Source of the DNA: JALORV01 sp035429805
GTDB taxonomy: Bacteria; Pseudomonadota; Gammaproteobacteria; Burkholderiales; Burkholderiaceae_F
Length of the DNA stretch: 64,000 nt
Direction: 5' to 3'
Assembly: GCA_035429805.1 (NCBI GenBank)
Contig: DAOMFL010000004.1
Coordinates: forward strand, 52,804 to 116,803
In this document: piece after piece, positions 48,725-58,235 of the stretch
Layout: each line of letters starts with the position of its first letter
Numbering within the stretch: position 1 is the first letter of the stretch
Notes under the pieces: generated by a model
What the model was told of the DNA's origin: nothing
What the model saw: the letters and a program-made list of their open reading frames with translations, nothing else
Database searches by the model: none
Translations under genes and position numbers: made by a program

Positions 48725-48836
48725 GCGCGGATCATAGGAGAACTTTTTGCGGAGTTCAACTTCCATCCATGACGCAGTGCATCGAGCGCGCGCGAAACGA
48801 CGCTCGCGCAGAGCACGAACGGCACGATGAAGATCT

Positions 48837-49394
48837 TCAGGAAGCGCGCAGAGCGCGCGGAATTTCGAGGCGATCCCAGCAGAAGAACGGGCCGGGGTCG
48901 GACTTGCGCCCGCTCGACACGTCGCTGTGGCCGACGACCGCCTCGATGGGAAGCGCCGTGACGAGAGCGGCCAGCAGCGCATTCAGGGTGGCGTACTGCG
49001 GATCGGCGTAGGGCGTGAAGTCCGTGCCCTCCAGCTCTATGCCGATCGAGTAGTCGTTGCAGCGCGGCCGCCCGCGGAAAGACGAGACCCCGGCGTGCCA
49101 GGCACGATCGCGACACGACACGAACTGCGTGCAGCGACCATCGCGGGCGATGAAGAAGTGCGCCGACACGCGGGCGTCGAGCAGCCGGTCCAGGAACGGG
49201 TGCTCGCCGCTGCGCAGTCCATTGGTGAAGAGGCGCTCGACTTCTTTGCCCCCGTAGCGCCCCGGCGGCAGGCTGATGTTGTGCACGACGACCAGCGTGA
49301 CGATCGTGCCCGGCGGACGCGCATCGGCATTGGGCGAGGCGAGATGCGCCATGGCATCCACCCAGCCGTCGTGACGAACGCGGAACTGCGGCAT
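48837..49394 (-). CDS. ampD: 1,6-anhydro-N-acetylmuramyl-L-alanine amidase AmpD
   Basis: 185 residues, cytoplasmic zinc amidase removing the peptide from anhydro-muropeptides during wall recycling. Zinc-site motifs: VTLVVVHNISLPPG (His), ARVSAHFFIARDG (with the conserved His), WHAGVSSFRGR (His), and VGHSDVSSGRKSDPGP (His/Asp). Start ATG 49394 or GTG 49397. It feeds Mpl, also in this window, and in relatives influences beta-lactamase control. 48 bases after pilR. Confidence 0.93.
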   Translation of the reverse strand: MPQFRVRHDGWVDAMAHLASPNADARPPGTIVTLVVVHNISLPPGRYGGKEVERLFTNGLRSGEHPFLDRLLDARVSAHFFIARDGRCTQFVSCRDRAWHAGVSSFRGRPRCNDYSIGIELEGTDFTPYADPQYATLNALLAALVTALPIEAVVGHSDVSSGRKSDPGPFFCWDRLEIPRALRAS

Positions 49395-49442
49395 CACGAG
49401 GGCTGCTTCAGCGCCATCGTGTCACGCGCCCGCAAGCCGCCT

Positions 49443-50915
49443 TCACTTGATGTCCAGCCGCTGCATCCGGTAGCGCAGCTGGCGGAAGGTGACGCCGAGC
49501 AGCTGCGCGGCCGCCGTCCGGTTGTAGCGTGTCTTCGCCAGCGCCGCGCGGATCGCGTTGCGCTCCTGTTCGTCGAGGAAAGCCGCCAGCGACGTCGGGA
49601 TTCCGTCCACCAGCTCGTAGACGTTAGACGCGGCTCCGGCTTCGGCGGCGGCTGCAGGACTCGCATCGTCGGCGGCGCCCGGCTCGGATTCGATCGCAAG
49701 ATCGACCTCCGCTCCGGGAAGCAGTAGATCATCGGCCATCAAGACGTCGTCGCCGGCCAGCGCGACGGCCCGCTCGAGGATGTTTTCGAGCTCGCGTACA
49801 TTTCCAGGAAACCGATATCGCCGCAACGCCGCAAGCGCTGCCGGCGAGAGCCGTGCCGCGGGCCCCCCGGAGCGCTCGGCGATGCGGGCCAGGATCGCGT
49901 TGGCCAGCAGTTCGATGTCGTCGAGCCGATCGCGCAGCGGCGGAACCTTGAGCTCGATGACATTGAGCCGGTAAAAAAGGTCCTGCCGGAAACGCCCGCT
50001 TGCGACGAGGGCCGCAAGGTCCTGGTGCGTCGCGCTGACGATGCGCACATCGACCGGCTCCTCGGTCGGCGAACCGACCTTGCGCACGCGACGCTCCTGT
50101 ATGGCCCGCAGCAGCTTGACCTGCATCGCCAGCGGCAGATCGGCCACTTCATCCAGAAACAGCGTTCCGCCCGCGGCCGCCTGGAAGAAGCCGTCGCGGT
50201 CACGGTCAGCTCCGGTGAAGGCACCCTTGCGGTAGCCGAAGAACTCCGCCTCCATCAATGTCTCGGGCAGCGCGCCGCAGTTGACGGCCACGAACGGATG
50301 CGTCCGGCGCGCCGACAGCTCGTGGATCGCGCGCGCCGCAAGTTCTTTGCCGCTGCCCGACTCGCCGCAGATCGCCACCGGCGCCATGCTACGTGCCAGC
50401 CGCGCGATCAGCGTGCGCATCTGCTGCATCGCGGCCGTCATGCCGGTCAGGCGCGCAAGCGCCGGAGGCAGGCCGTCGTCGACCCGATCCGCCACCGGCG
50501 CGCCGGCCGAGTCCCGCACCACGGAACGAACCAGCAGGCGCAGCTGGTCGAGGTCGACCGGCTTCGTGAGGTAATCGAACGCGCCCGCCTTGAGCGCCGC
50601 GACCGCGTTCTCCGCGCTCCCGTAGGCGGTGATCACCGCGATCGGCGGGCCGGAAGCCTGCGACACTTCGCGCACGAGTTCGAGGCCGTTACCGTCCGGA
50701 AGCCGCATGTCGGTCAAGCACAGGTCATAGCGCTGCTGCGCCAGCCGCGTGCGCGCCGCCGCAACCGATTCGGCCGTGTCCACGTCGAGCCCGAGGCGCA
50801 CCAGTGTCAGCGCCAGCAGCTCGCGCAGGTCGGCCTCGTCGTCGACGACCAGTACCGCCGGCAGGCGCCGCGTCTGCGGCTGTCGCGTCGTATCGGTGGC
50901 CAGTGGCTCGCTCAT
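49443..50915 (-). CDS. pilR: Sigma-54-dependent response regulator, PilR-type
   Basis: 490 residues. Receiver domain 18-130 with phospho-acceptor Asp in LCLTDMRLPDGNG and Lys in YLTKPV; AAA+ domain about 150-390 with Walker A GESGSGKE, sigma-54 loop RKGAFTGADRDRDGFF and Walker B TLFLDEVADLPL; a C-terminal Fis-type helix-turn-helix (RYNRTAAAQLLGVTFRQLRYR). It would activate pilin genes. Start overlaps the pilS stop by four bases. A pilus role is inferred from the PilS partner and pilB in the same window. Confidence 0.92.
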   Translation of the reverse strand: MSEPLATDTTRQPQTRRLPAVLVVDDEADLRELLALTLVRLGLDVDTAESVAAARTRLAQQRYDLCLTDMRLPDGNGLELVREVSQASGPPIAVITAYGSAENAVAALKAGAFDYLTKPVDLDQLRLLVRSVVRDSAGAPVADRVDDGLPPALARLTGMTAAMQQMRTLIARLARSMAPVAICGESGSGKELAARAIHELSARRTHPFVAVNCGALPETLMEAEFFGYRKGAFTGADRDRDGFFQAAAGGTLFLDEVADLPLAMQVKLLRAIQERRVRKVGSPTEEPVDVRIVSATHQDLAALVASGRFRQDLFYRLNVIELKVPPLRDRLDDIELLANAILARIAERSGGPAARLSPAALAALRRYRFPGNVRELENILERAVALAGDDVLMADDLLLPGAEVDLAIESEPGAADDASPAAAAEAGAASNVYELVDGIPTSLAAFLDEQERNAIRAALAKTRYNRTAAAQLLGVTFRQLRYRMQRLDIK

Positions 50916-52618
50916 CGAACGGGAATGGTATCCAGAAAGCCGTGCAGGCTGGCGTCCGCGCGCGCACCCTGGCCGAAGCGCAGCAGGAATCCCTCGCGCG
51001 AGCTGCCGTCGATCTCGCGCCTCACCGCGTAGCTCAGATCGGCGCGATTGGTGACGCAGAACTCGCGGGCGAGGTAAAGCCCGAGGCCTGTGCCCTGGTT
51101 GCGCGTCGTGAAGAAGGGCTCGAACAGGGCGGCGCGCGCCTCGTAGGGAACACCCGGTCCGTCGTCCATGACCCAGAGCATCGGACGGTCGCCCTCGGGC
51201 GCCGGCTCTACGACGAGCAGGACGCTGCCCGGCTGGCCGCTTGCGTAGCGCAAGGCGTTGTCGACCAGGTTGTAGAGCACCTGCCGCAGGTGCGACTGCT
51301 CGAACTTGACGCGCTGGTCTTCCGCGAACTGCACCTGGATGGTCGCGGCGGACAGCCCGCGGTCGCGCACGAACTCGCCCAGGAACTCGCGCACGAAGTC
51401 CGAGAGCACGATTTCATCGCCGAGCGGCGGTTCGCGGCGCGCCACGCGCAGCACGTCTTCGACCAGACGATTCAGCCGCTGCGTATTCTCGCGGACGATC
51501 GTCGCCAGCCGTTTCAGCACCGGGTCACGCGCATCCTCGTTCAGCAGCTGTCCGGCATTGCTGATCGCCGCCAGCGGATTGCGGATCTCGTGCGCAATCG
51601 AGGCGGTCAAACGGCCCATCGCGGCCAGCTTCAGCTGCTGGGCACGATCTTCGACGTCGCGCACATCCTCGATGAAGATGACGAACTCGTCGGACGTCGG
51701 CGCCGACGGCCGGGCGAATCGCGCATGCAGCCGCGCCTCGGGCGCCACCGGCGCCCTCGCGTCCGTCGAGGGGACGATCGTGTTCGACCACTGGCCCTCG
51801 CTGCGACCGCCTTCGCACCAGGCGGAAAATGCGGCCGCGAGACCGGCCGCGGCCGGCAGGTCCGCCATGCGCTCGCCGGTCAGCTGCGCCGCCGGATCCA
51901 GCCCCAGCATGCGCCGTACCCCGCGGTTGTTCGCGCGTACGCGTCCGGCGCGGTCGACGACGATGACGCCCTGCTCCATCTGTGCGATGACGAGCCGGTT
52001 GATCGCCAGCTGGTTCTGCAGGTCGCGCCCGCGAATGCGCGCCAGGCGCTCCTGGTTCGCCAGCCGCGCACTCAGCGCCCGCAGCAACGCCGACACCGCG
52101 AACAGCGACGCGCCGAAGATGCCCGCCTGGAAGATCATCGAGTCGCCGGCGTCCGGCGCGAACGCACGCAGGCCCGCGTCGATCAGGACCGCCAGCACGG
52201 CGATCGAACACACGAAGAACACCTGCAGTGGCGGCAGCAGCAGCGATGCCCCGGCGAGCGGCAGCAGATAAAGGATCACCCAGCCTGACGCCACGCCCCC
52301 GCTCGATATGACGAGCGTCGTCACCGCTGCCAGGTCGAGCGCCAGCTGTCCGAAGACCTGCGGGCGGAACATCCGGTGAAAGTAGAGCGCAAGGCCCGCG
52401 AACAGCGCCGACGCGCCGAAATAGCCGAGCGCCATCAGCACTCCAGACTGCAGACCGGCAGGCGCGCCGGGGCTGCGGAAGCCGATCGCGGCTGCGCCAA
52501 GCACCAGCGCGCTCGCGACGATCACGCGCGTCGTTGCAAAGTATTCCAGCGTGCGCCACGGCGCGTCGGCCTGCGCGCCGGTGTCGGCTGTGTCCGCGGC
52601 CGGCTCGACCGAGGCCAT
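50912..52618 (-). CDS. pilS: Membrane sensor histidine kinase, PilS-type
   Basis: 568 residues. About six membrane helices in the first 190 residues, a PAS-like region at about 200-330, then a HisKA/ATPase core: phospho-acceptor His in IAHEIRNPLAAISNAGQLL, N-box NLVDNALRYASG, G1 WVMDDGPGVP and G2 FTTRNQGTGLGLYLAREF. The membrane fold and the pairing with a PilR-like regulator indicate type IV pilus control. ATG 52618. Confidence 0.9.
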   Translation of the reverse strand: MASVEPAADTADTGAQADAPWRTLEYFATTRVIVASALVLGAAAIGFRSPGAPAGLQSGVLMALGYFGASALFAGLALYFHRMFRPQVFGQLALDLAAVTTLVISSGGVASGWVILYLLPLAGASLLLPPLQVFFVCSIAVLAVLIDAGLRAFAPDAGDSMIFQAGIFGASLFAVSALLRALSARLANQERLARIRGRDLQNQLAINRLVIAQMEQGVIVVDRAGRVRANNRGVRRMLGLDPAAQLTGERMADLPAAAGLAAAFSAWCEGGRSEGQWSNTIVPSTDARAPVAPEARLHARFARPSAPTSDEFVIFIEDVRDVEDRAQQLKLAAMGRLTASIAHEIRNPLAAISNAGQLLNEDARDPVLKRLATIVRENTQRLNRLVEDVLRVARREPPLGDEIVLSDFVREFLGEFVRDRGLSAATIQVQFAEDQRVKFEQSHLRQVLYNLVDNALRYASGQPGSVLLVVEPAPEGDRPMLWVMDDGPGVPYEARAALFEPFFTTRNQGTGLGLYLAREFCVTNRADLSYAVRREIDGSSREGFLLRFGQGARADASLHGFLDTIPVR

Positions 52619-52628
52619 CGTGCGGTCC

Positions 52629-52862
52629 TCAGGACGCGGAGCCGCGCCTGCGGTGTTCCTCGCTGCAGTAGTAGCGATCGCCGGAAGGCAGCGCGTCGGC
52701 CTGCGGGACGTGCAGCCCGCAGTGGGCGCACTTCACCATCGCCTGCGCCGCTGGCGGCCTTCTGCCCGGAGCATCGGACCCCCGCAGCGACGCGCGCTTC
52801 ATCCACTGCCAGCCGACGTAGGCGGCGATCGCAAGCAGCAGGAAAAAGAAAATGCGTCCCAT
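52629..52862 (-). CDS. PP0621-family small membrane/zinc-ribbon protein
   Basis: 77 residues. N-terminal membrane helix (FFFLLLAIAAYVGWQWMK) and a short metal-binding ribbon: VKCAHCGLHVP then YYCSEEHRR, a C-x2-C...C-x3-H pattern. Start at ATG 52862, overlapping the ccsA-like stop by one base (TGATG). Function unknown; often beside pilS in relatives (recalled). Confidence 0.75.
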   Translation of the reverse strand: MGRIFFFLLLAIAAYVGWQWMKRASLRGSDAPGRRPPAAQAMVKCAHCGLHVPQADALPSGDRYYCSEEHRRRGSAS

Positions 52863-53701
52863 CAGATCCGTCCCAGCAGCACCTCGAGCACGAAGCGGCT
52901 GCCCACATAGGCAAGCATCAGCATCACGAAGCCGATGAGCGTCCAGCGCAGCGCCGTACGACCGCGCCACCCGAAGAACACGCGCCCCGCCAGCAGGCCC
53001 GCGAAAACCAGCCAGGCAGCGATCGTGAAGATCGACTTGTGGTCCCAGCGTAGCGGCCGGCCGAAAAGCTGTTCCGAGAAAAAGACCCCGCTCACCAGCG
53101 TTGCTGTCAGCAACACGAAGCCGGCGGTGATCAGCCGGAACAGAACGGTTTCCATTGCCAGCAGCGGCGGCAGGCGGTCGAGGAAACGCGACAGCGGCGT
53201 GCGCGCGCCCATGACGTCACCATGCAGGCGCCGGTCCATCGTCGCCATCAGCAATGCCTGCATCGCCGCGATCGTCAACAGGCTGTAGGCCAGGATTGCA
53301 AGCACGAGATGCAGCCGGAAGACGGCGGACGAAGTCGATGGCCCGAGTGCCGCTCCAGGGAACACCACGGGCAGACCGGACGCGAGCGCCGCTAGCGGCA
53401 GCACGACCAGCAGCAGCCCGCGCGATGCCGAGAAGTAGCTTTCGGCCCAGACGATCAGCACTGTGAGCCAAAGCGTGGCCGACAGCGCGTAGGCAAAGCC
53501 GAAATGGAACTGCTCAGGGCCGAAAATCGTGTGCCACAGCAGCACTCCGTGCAGTGCGAAGGCCACGGCGAGCACACCGCTGGGCCACGCCGGCAGGCGC
53601 TCGGCACTGCTCGAAAGCGTGCCCCACTCGCGCCATGCGACGAAGACGTAAAGCGCGACGACGGCGCCGTACAATACGAGCCATTCGGAGCGCAGTGGCA
53701 T
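52862..53701 (-). CDS. CcsA/YpjD-like cytochrome c assembly family membrane protein
   Basis: 279 residues, eight predicted membrane helices. The core block is RWDHKSIFTIAAWLVFAGLLA with the conserved His and Trp/Lys pair, and WLTVLIVWAESY, RLHLVLAILAYSLL earlier; LRWDHKS is the signature of this family. It may handle haem but no ccs genes are near. It diverges from ffh across 45 bases, the ypjD-ffh arrangement known from proteobacteria. Confidence 0.85.
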   Translation of the reverse strand: MPLRSEWLVLYGAVVALYVFVAWREWGTLSSSAERLPAWPSGVLAVAFALHGVLLWHTIFGPEQFHFGFAYALSATLWLTVLIVWAESYFSASRGLLLVVLPLAALASGLPVVFPGAALGPSTSSAVFRLHLVLAILAYSLLTIAAMQALLMATMDRRLHGDVMGARTPLSRFLDRLPPLLAMETVLFRLITAGFVLLTATLVSGVFFSEQLFGRPLRWDHKSIFTIAAWLVFAGLLAGRVFFGWRGRTALRWTLIGFVMLMLAYVGSRFVLEVLLGRI

Positions 53702-53746
53702 GAGAATTTATACCACGCGCCTGCGGCACCTCTCGCCTCGATCCCC

Positions 53747-55135
53747 ATGCTGGAACAGCTGACCACCAAGCTCGCGCGCGTCGTGAAGACGATGCGTGGC
53801 CAGGCGCGCCTCACCGAGCAGAACATGCAGGAGATGCTGCGCGAGGTCCGCGTGGCGCTGCTCGAGGCCGACGTCGCGCTTCCCGTCGTGCGCGACTTCA
53901 TCGCGCGCATCCGGGAACGCGCCCAGGGCGAAGAGGTCGTCGGCAGCCTGACGCCGGGCCAGGCGCTGGTGGGCGTCGTGCAGAGGGAGCTCACGGCACT
54001 CATGGGCGGCGATCTGCCGGATGCCGAGGCGGACCTGAACCTCGCCACCCAGCCGCCGGCCGTCATCCTGCTGGCGGGCCTGCAGGGCGCAGGCAAGACA
54101 ACGACTGCAGGAAAGCTGGCGAAGTGGCTCCGTTCGGAGCGCAGGAAGAAGGTGCTGGTCGCATCGACCGACGTCTATCGGCCGGCGGCGATCGAGCAGT
54201 TGCGCACGGTCGCGGGACAGGCAGAAGCCGAATTCTTCCCGTCCGCGGCCGGCGACGCCCCACTGGAAATTGCGGCGCGGGCACTGGATCACGCGACGCG
54301 CCATTTCTTCGACGTGCTGATCGTCGACACGGCGGGCCGGCTCGCGATCGACGAGGCGATGATGCAGGAAGTCGCTGCGCTCGAGCAGAGCCTCGCCCCG
54401 ATCGAGACACTGTTCATTGTCGATGCGATGCTGGGGCAGGACGCCGTCAACACCGCCAGGGCATTTTCCGAGCGCCTGCCGCTGACGGGCGTGATCCTGA
54501 CGAAGCTCGACGGCGATTCGCGCGGTGGCGCGGCGCTGTCGGTGCGGCAGGTCACCGGTCGCCCGATCAAGTTCGTCGGAGTCGGCGAGAAGCTCACCGG
54601 CTTCGAACGTTTCAATCCTTCGGGGATGGCCAGCCGCATCCTCGGCATGGGCGACATCGTCGCGCTGGTCGAAGACGTCCGTAAGGCTGTCGACGTCGAC
54701 AGCGCGCAGAAGTTCGCCAAGCGCATGCAGGCCGGCGAGCGCTTCGACCTCAACGACTTCCGAGAGCAGGTCGGGCAGATGCGCAAGATGGGCGGTCTGG
54801 CGGGACTCGTCGACAAGCTCCCGACGCAGCTGGCACAGGCGGCCGGGCAGGTCAACGCCGCCGACAGCGAGAAGCAGATCCGCCGCATCGAGGGCATCAT
54901 TTCGTCGATGACTCCGGTGGAGCGTGCGAAGCCCGACCTCATCAAGGCGTCGCGCAAGCGGCGCATCGCCGCCGGCGCCGGCGTGCCGGTGCAGGAAGTC
55001 AATCGACTGCTCAATCAGTTCGAGCAGATGCAGTCGATGATGAAGCAGATGAAGAAGGGCGGACTGGCGAAGATGATGCGCGGCCTCGGAGGACTGCGCG
55101 GGTTCCCCGGCATGCCGGGTCTGCCGAAGCGCTGA
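53747..55135 (+). CDS. ffh: Signal recognition particle protein Ffh
   Basis: 462 residues. N domain MLEQLTTKLARVVKTMRGQA; G domain with GLQGAGKTTTAGKLAKWL (P-loop), DVYRPAAIEQL, VDTAGRLAIDEAMM and TKLDGDSRGGAALS; Met-rich M domain at about 330-462 (QMRKMGGLAGLVDKLP, MQSMMKQMKKGG) that binds 4.5S RNA and signal peptides. Start ATG 53747; a longer frame is not family-like. No 4.5S RNA gene is seen in the window. Confidence 0.97.
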   Translation: MLEQLTTKLARVVKTMRGQARLTEQNMQEMLREVRVALLEADVALPVVRDFIARIRERAQGEEVVGSLTPGQALVGVVQRELTALMGGDLPDAEADLNLATQPPAVILLAGLQGAGKTTTAGKLAKWLRSERRKKVLVASTDVYRPAAIEQLRTVAGQAEAEFFPSAAGDAPLEIAARALDHATRHFFDVLIVDTAGRLAIDEAMMQEVAALEQSLAPIETLFIVDAMLGQDAVNTARAFSERLPLTGVILTKLDGDSRGGAALSVRQVTGRPIKFVGVGEKLTGFERFNPSGMASRILGMGDIVALVEDVRKAVDVDSAQKFAKRMQAGERFDLNDFREQVGQMRKMGGLAGLVDKLPTQLAQAAGQVNAADSEKQIRRIEGIISSMTPVERAKPDLIKASRKRRIAAGAGVPVQEVNRLLNQFEQMQSMMKQMKKGGLAKMMRGLGGLRGFPGMPGLPKR

Positions 55136-55136
55136 C

Positions 55137-55805
55137 TCAGGCCCTGGGCACGGGCGGCTTCGGCGCGGCCGGACGCGCGGGGGCATCGAAGTGCCAGCGG
55201 CCTTTCCAGGCGGCGTGCACCGCATTCGGGTATTGCGACCGGCCGCGACTGCCGTTGTAGCGGCCGAGCGCCATGAAAACGTCGCCGTTTTCGATGTCGA
55301 GATAGTGGCGCAGGATGACGCTGCCGTAGCGCAGGTTCGTGCGCATCTCGAACAGCCGGCGCGACTCGCCGTCGCCGATCACGCCCGCCCAAAATGGCAT
55401 CACCTGCATGTAACCCCGCGCGCCCGCCACCGACACGGCATACTTGCGGAAGTTGCTTTCCACCTGGATCAGTCCAAGCAGCAGCTGGCGGTCCAGTCCG
55501 GCCCGCGTCGCTTCGTAGTCCAGCGTCCTCAGAAACTCGACGCGCGCGCTGTAGTCGCCGACACGGCCCTGGAGCCGCTCCGACATCTCGCCCATCCACG
55601 CGAGAAAGGCGAGTCGCTCCTCGATCGACGTGAAGGTCCGCTCGGGCGGACGGCTGTCGGCGATCTGGCTGGCGAGCGCCAGGCGCACGGAATCGGCGAG
55701 CGGCTCGTACTTCTGCGCACCTGCCCGCACACCGCGAGGCGCCATTGCCAGCGCGCCTGCGCCCAGCAGCAGGCCGCGACGAGTCAGCCGTCCTGCGCCG
55801 TTCAC
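55137..55805 (-). CDS. Lytic transglycosylase with a Tat-type signal
   Basis: 222 residues. The N-terminus GRLTRRGLLLGAGALAMAP fits a twin-arginine export signal. The SLT domain has catalytic Glu in LIQVESNFRKYAVSVAGARGYMQVMPFW and ALGRYNGSRG (the usual ALAAYNAG variant). GTG start at 55805 overlaps the proS stop as GTGA. Tail-to-tail with ffh, one base apart. A second SLT gene is at 21747. Confidence 0.88.
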   Translation of the reverse strand: MNGAGRLTRRGLLLGAGALAMAPRGVRAGAQKYEPLADSVRLALASQIADSRPPERTFTSIEERLAFLAWMGEMSERLQGRVGDYSARVEFLRTLDYEATRAGLDRQLLLGLIQVESNFRKYAVSVAGARGYMQVMPFWAGVIGDGESRRLFEMRTNLRYGSVILRHYLDIENGDVFMALGRYNGSRGRSQYPNAVHAAWKGRWHFDAPARPAAPKPPVPRA

Positions 55806-57541
55806 GCGACCGCGAGCCGACCGCGGACGAAGCGGTAGGCTTCGGCGAGCGGCACTGCTGAAGTCTGCTGCGAGCGGCGGTCGAAGTACTCGACGGCGCC
55901 GTCCTTCAATGCACGTTCGCCCACGGTCACGCGGTGCGGGATGCCGATGAGTTCCATTTCGGCGAACATGACGCCGGGCCGCTCGTCGCGATCGTCGAGC
56001 AGGACATCGACACCCGCAGCATGCAGTTCCTCGTAAAGCTGGTCCGCGGTCTGGCGCACGGCTTCCGACTTGCGGTAGCCGACCGGCGTGATGACGACAG
56101 TGAACGGCGCCAGGGCATCCGGCCAGATGATCCCCCTGGCATCATTGTTCTGCTCGATTGCTGCTCCCAGAAGGCGCGTGACGCCGATGCCGTAGCAGCC
56201 CATCACCATCGGTCGCGACTTGCCGTCCTCGTCGATGAACTCTAGCTTCATCGTCTGCGGATAGGGAAGCCCCGAAAACACGTGGCCGACCTCGATGCCG
56301 CGCTGGATAGCAAGTACCCCCTTGCCGTCCGGCGACGGATCCCCGGCTACGACGCTGCGCACGTCAGCCACGATCGGCTCCGCGATGTCGCGACCCCAGT
56401 TGACGCCGGTGTAGTGATAGCCGTCGGCGTTCGCGCCGCTGACGAAGTCGCTCATGTTCGCGACCGTGCGATCCGCAACCACGCGCACCGGCTTTCGCGT
56501 ACCGATCGGTCCGAGATATCCGGGGTTGCAGCCGAAGTGGTCGACGATCTCGGCCGGAGTGGCGAAGCGGAACCCGCCATCAAGGCCCGCCACCTTGCCG
56601 ACCTTGACTTCGTTCAACTCGTGGTCGCCCCGCACGAGGACCAGCCAGATGTCGGCCTGCGCATCGGGGCCGGCGTCCAAGTGGTCGACTGCCAGCACCA
56701 CCGACTTGACGGTGCGCTGCAGGGGGAGACCGAGGAACTGCGCGACGTCCTCGCACTTTTCCTGGCCCGGCGTCGCAGTCTTCGCCAGCGCCTCGGCCGG
56801 CGCCCCGCGCGAGGGCACCAGCGGCAGGGCCTCGGCCATCTCGATATTGGCGGCGTAGTCCGACGTCGGGCAGTACGCGATGGCGTCTTCGCCGGTTTCA
56901 GCGATCACCTGAAACTCGTGGCTCGCCTTGCCGCCGATATTGCCGGTGTCGGCCGCTACGGCCCGGAACGTGAGCCCCATGCGCTGGAATATGCGGACAT
57001 AGGCGTCGTACATTGCGCGATAACTGCGCATGCCGCCAGCCTCGTCCCGATCGAAGGAGTAGGCGTCCTTCATCGTGAATTCGCGCCCGCGCATGACACC
57101 GAATCGCGGCCTGCGTTCGTCGCGGAACTTGGTCTGGATGTGGTAGAGGTTGAGCGGCAACTGCTTGTAACTGCGGACCTCATCGCGAGCGATGTCGACG
57201 ACGACCTCTTCGCTCGTCGGCTGCACGATGAAGTCGCGGTCGTGGCGGTCCTTCAGCCGCAGCAGCTCCGGACCCATCTTCTGCCAGCGGCCCGACTGCA
57301 TCCACAGTTCAGCGGGCTGGATCACCGGCATCAGCAGTTCGACCGCGCCGGCGCGGTTCATTTCCTCGCGAATGATCGCCTCGATCTTGCGGATCACGCG
57401 CAGGCCCATCGGCAGGTAGGTGTATATGCCCGCCGCGAGCTTCCTGATCATGCCGGCGCGCAGCATCAGCGAATGGCTGACGACCTCGGCATCGGCCGGC
57501 GCCTCCTTCAGCGTTGAGATGAGAAACTGTCTGGCGCGCAT
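55802..57541 (-). CDS. proS: Prolyl-tRNA synthetase, bacterial type
   Basis: 579 residues, class II. MRARQFLISTLKEAPADAEV, motif 1 LLMPVIQPAELW, motif 2 KFRDERRPRFGVMRGREFTMKDAYSF, the YbaK-like editing insertion at about 230-380 (CEDVAQFLGLPLQRTVKSVV), motif 3 MVMGCYGIGVTRLLGA, and a C-terminal anticodon domain. Charges tRNA-Pro; a tRNA-Pro(CGG) gene lies at 62535. Confidence 0.97.
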   Translation of the reverse strand: MRARQFLISTLKEAPADAEVVSHSLMLRAGMIRKLAAGIYTYLPMGLRVIRKIEAIIREEMNRAGAVELLMPVIQPAELWMQSGRWQKMGPELLRLKDRHDRDFIVQPTSEEVVVDIARDEVRSYKQLPLNLYHIQTKFRDERRPRFGVMRGREFTMKDAYSFDRDEAGGMRSYRAMYDAYVRIFQRMGLTFRAVAADTGNIGGKASHEFQVIAETGEDAIAYCPTSDYAANIEMAEALPLVPSRGAPAEALAKTATPGQEKCEDVAQFLGLPLQRTVKSVVLAVDHLDAGPDAQADIWLVLVRGDHELNEVKVGKVAGLDGGFRFATPAEIVDHFGCNPGYLGPIGTRKPVRVVADRTVANMSDFVSGANADGYHYTGVNWGRDIAEPIVADVRSVVAGDPSPDGKGVLAIQRGIEVGHVFSGLPYPQTMKLEFIDEDGKSRPMVMGCYGIGVTRLLGAAIEQNNDARGIIWPDALAPFTVVITPVGYRKSEAVRQTADQLYEELHAAGVDVLLDDRDERPGVMFAEMELIGIPHRVTVGERALKDGAVEYFDRRSQQTSAVPLAEAYRFVRGRLAVA

Positions 57542-57563
57542 GTAAAGACCGGACTTTTCTTCG

Positions 57564-57593
57564 TTGTGACCGCGAGAATGCGACCCCTATAAT
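57564..57593 (+). promoter_or_regulatory. Sigma-70 promoter of rppH
   Basis: TTGTGA at 57564-57569, 18-base spacer, consensus TATAAT at 57588-57593. Predicted start near 57600, about 25 bases before the rppH ATG. Confidence 0.75.
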
Positions 57594-57625
57594 GGGTCGC
57601 AGATTCTAAAGGTTCAGGGGTTGGC

Positions 57626-58225
57626 ATGCTGGACAAGGACGGATACCGCCCGAACGTCGGCATCATCCTGCTCAACAGCCGTAGCGAGGTCTTCTGGGGT
57701 AAGCGCGTCAAACAACATTCGTGGCAGTTTCCGCAGGGCGGCATCAAGCACGGCGAATCGCCCGAGCAGGCGATGTTCAGGGAGCTCTGGGAAGAAGTCG
57801 GCCTGAAGCCCGAGCACGTGAAGATCGTCGGCCGCACACGTGAATGGCTGCGTTACGACGTGCCCGACCAGTGGATCCGCCGCGACCTGCGCGGCAACTA
57901 TCGCGGGCAGAAGCAGATCTGGTTCCTGCTGCGCCTGACTGGGCGCGACTGCGACGTCAGCCTGCGCGCGACGACGCATCCCGAGTTCGACGCCTGGCGC
58001 TGGCACGACTACTGGGTGCCGCTCGACGCCGTCATCGAGTTCAAGCGCGATGTCTACCAGCAGGCGCTGCTCGAGCTCTCGCGCTTCGTGTTCAAACCGG
58101 GACGACCCCATCACCGCGAGTTCCGCGGCAGGGGCCGGCAGTTCGATCGGGATTCCGATGGCGCCAGCCCTGCGGTGGCAGCCGTGGGCGACTCGGGCAC
58201 GAGTGCCGGGTCTGACCCGAACTGA
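57626..58225 (+). CDS. rppH: RNA pyrophosphohydrolase RppH (NudH)
   Basis: 199 residues. Removes pyrophosphate from 5'-triphosphate mRNA to start decay. MLDKDGYRPNVGIILLN, WQFPQGGIKHGESPEQAMFR continuing to ELWEEVGL is a complete Nudix box; DQWIRRDLRGNYRGQKQIWF is RppH-specific. The last 40 residues are a charged, low-complexity extension. Consensus promoter immediately upstream. Confidence 0.94.
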   Translation: MLDKDGYRPNVGIILLNSRSEVFWGKRVKQHSWQFPQGGIKHGESPEQAMFRELWEEVGLKPEHVKIVGRTREWLRYDVPDQWIRRDLRGNYRGQKQIWFLLRLTGRDCDVSLRATTHPEFDAWRWHDYWVPLDAVIEFKRDVYQQALLELSRFVFKPGRPHHREFRGRGRQFDRDSDGASPAVAAVGDSGTSAGSDPN

Positions 58226-58235
58226 CGGGCGGCAC

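Larger units (their letters stand above)
48468..48836. other. Upstream region of nrdA
   Basis: 369 bases between ampD's 3' end and nrdA. It contains the NrdR box pair and the repeated 14-base sequence annotated here; the promoter is presumably at or around the boxes, giving an untranslated leader of about 170-200 bases. No gene is seen. Confidence 0.6.

Noticed and set aside
48468..48836. Cobalamin riboswitch in the nrdA leader
   Set aside because: No B12-box sequence is present and the enzyme is class Ia with nrdB alongside; NrdR boxes explain control better.
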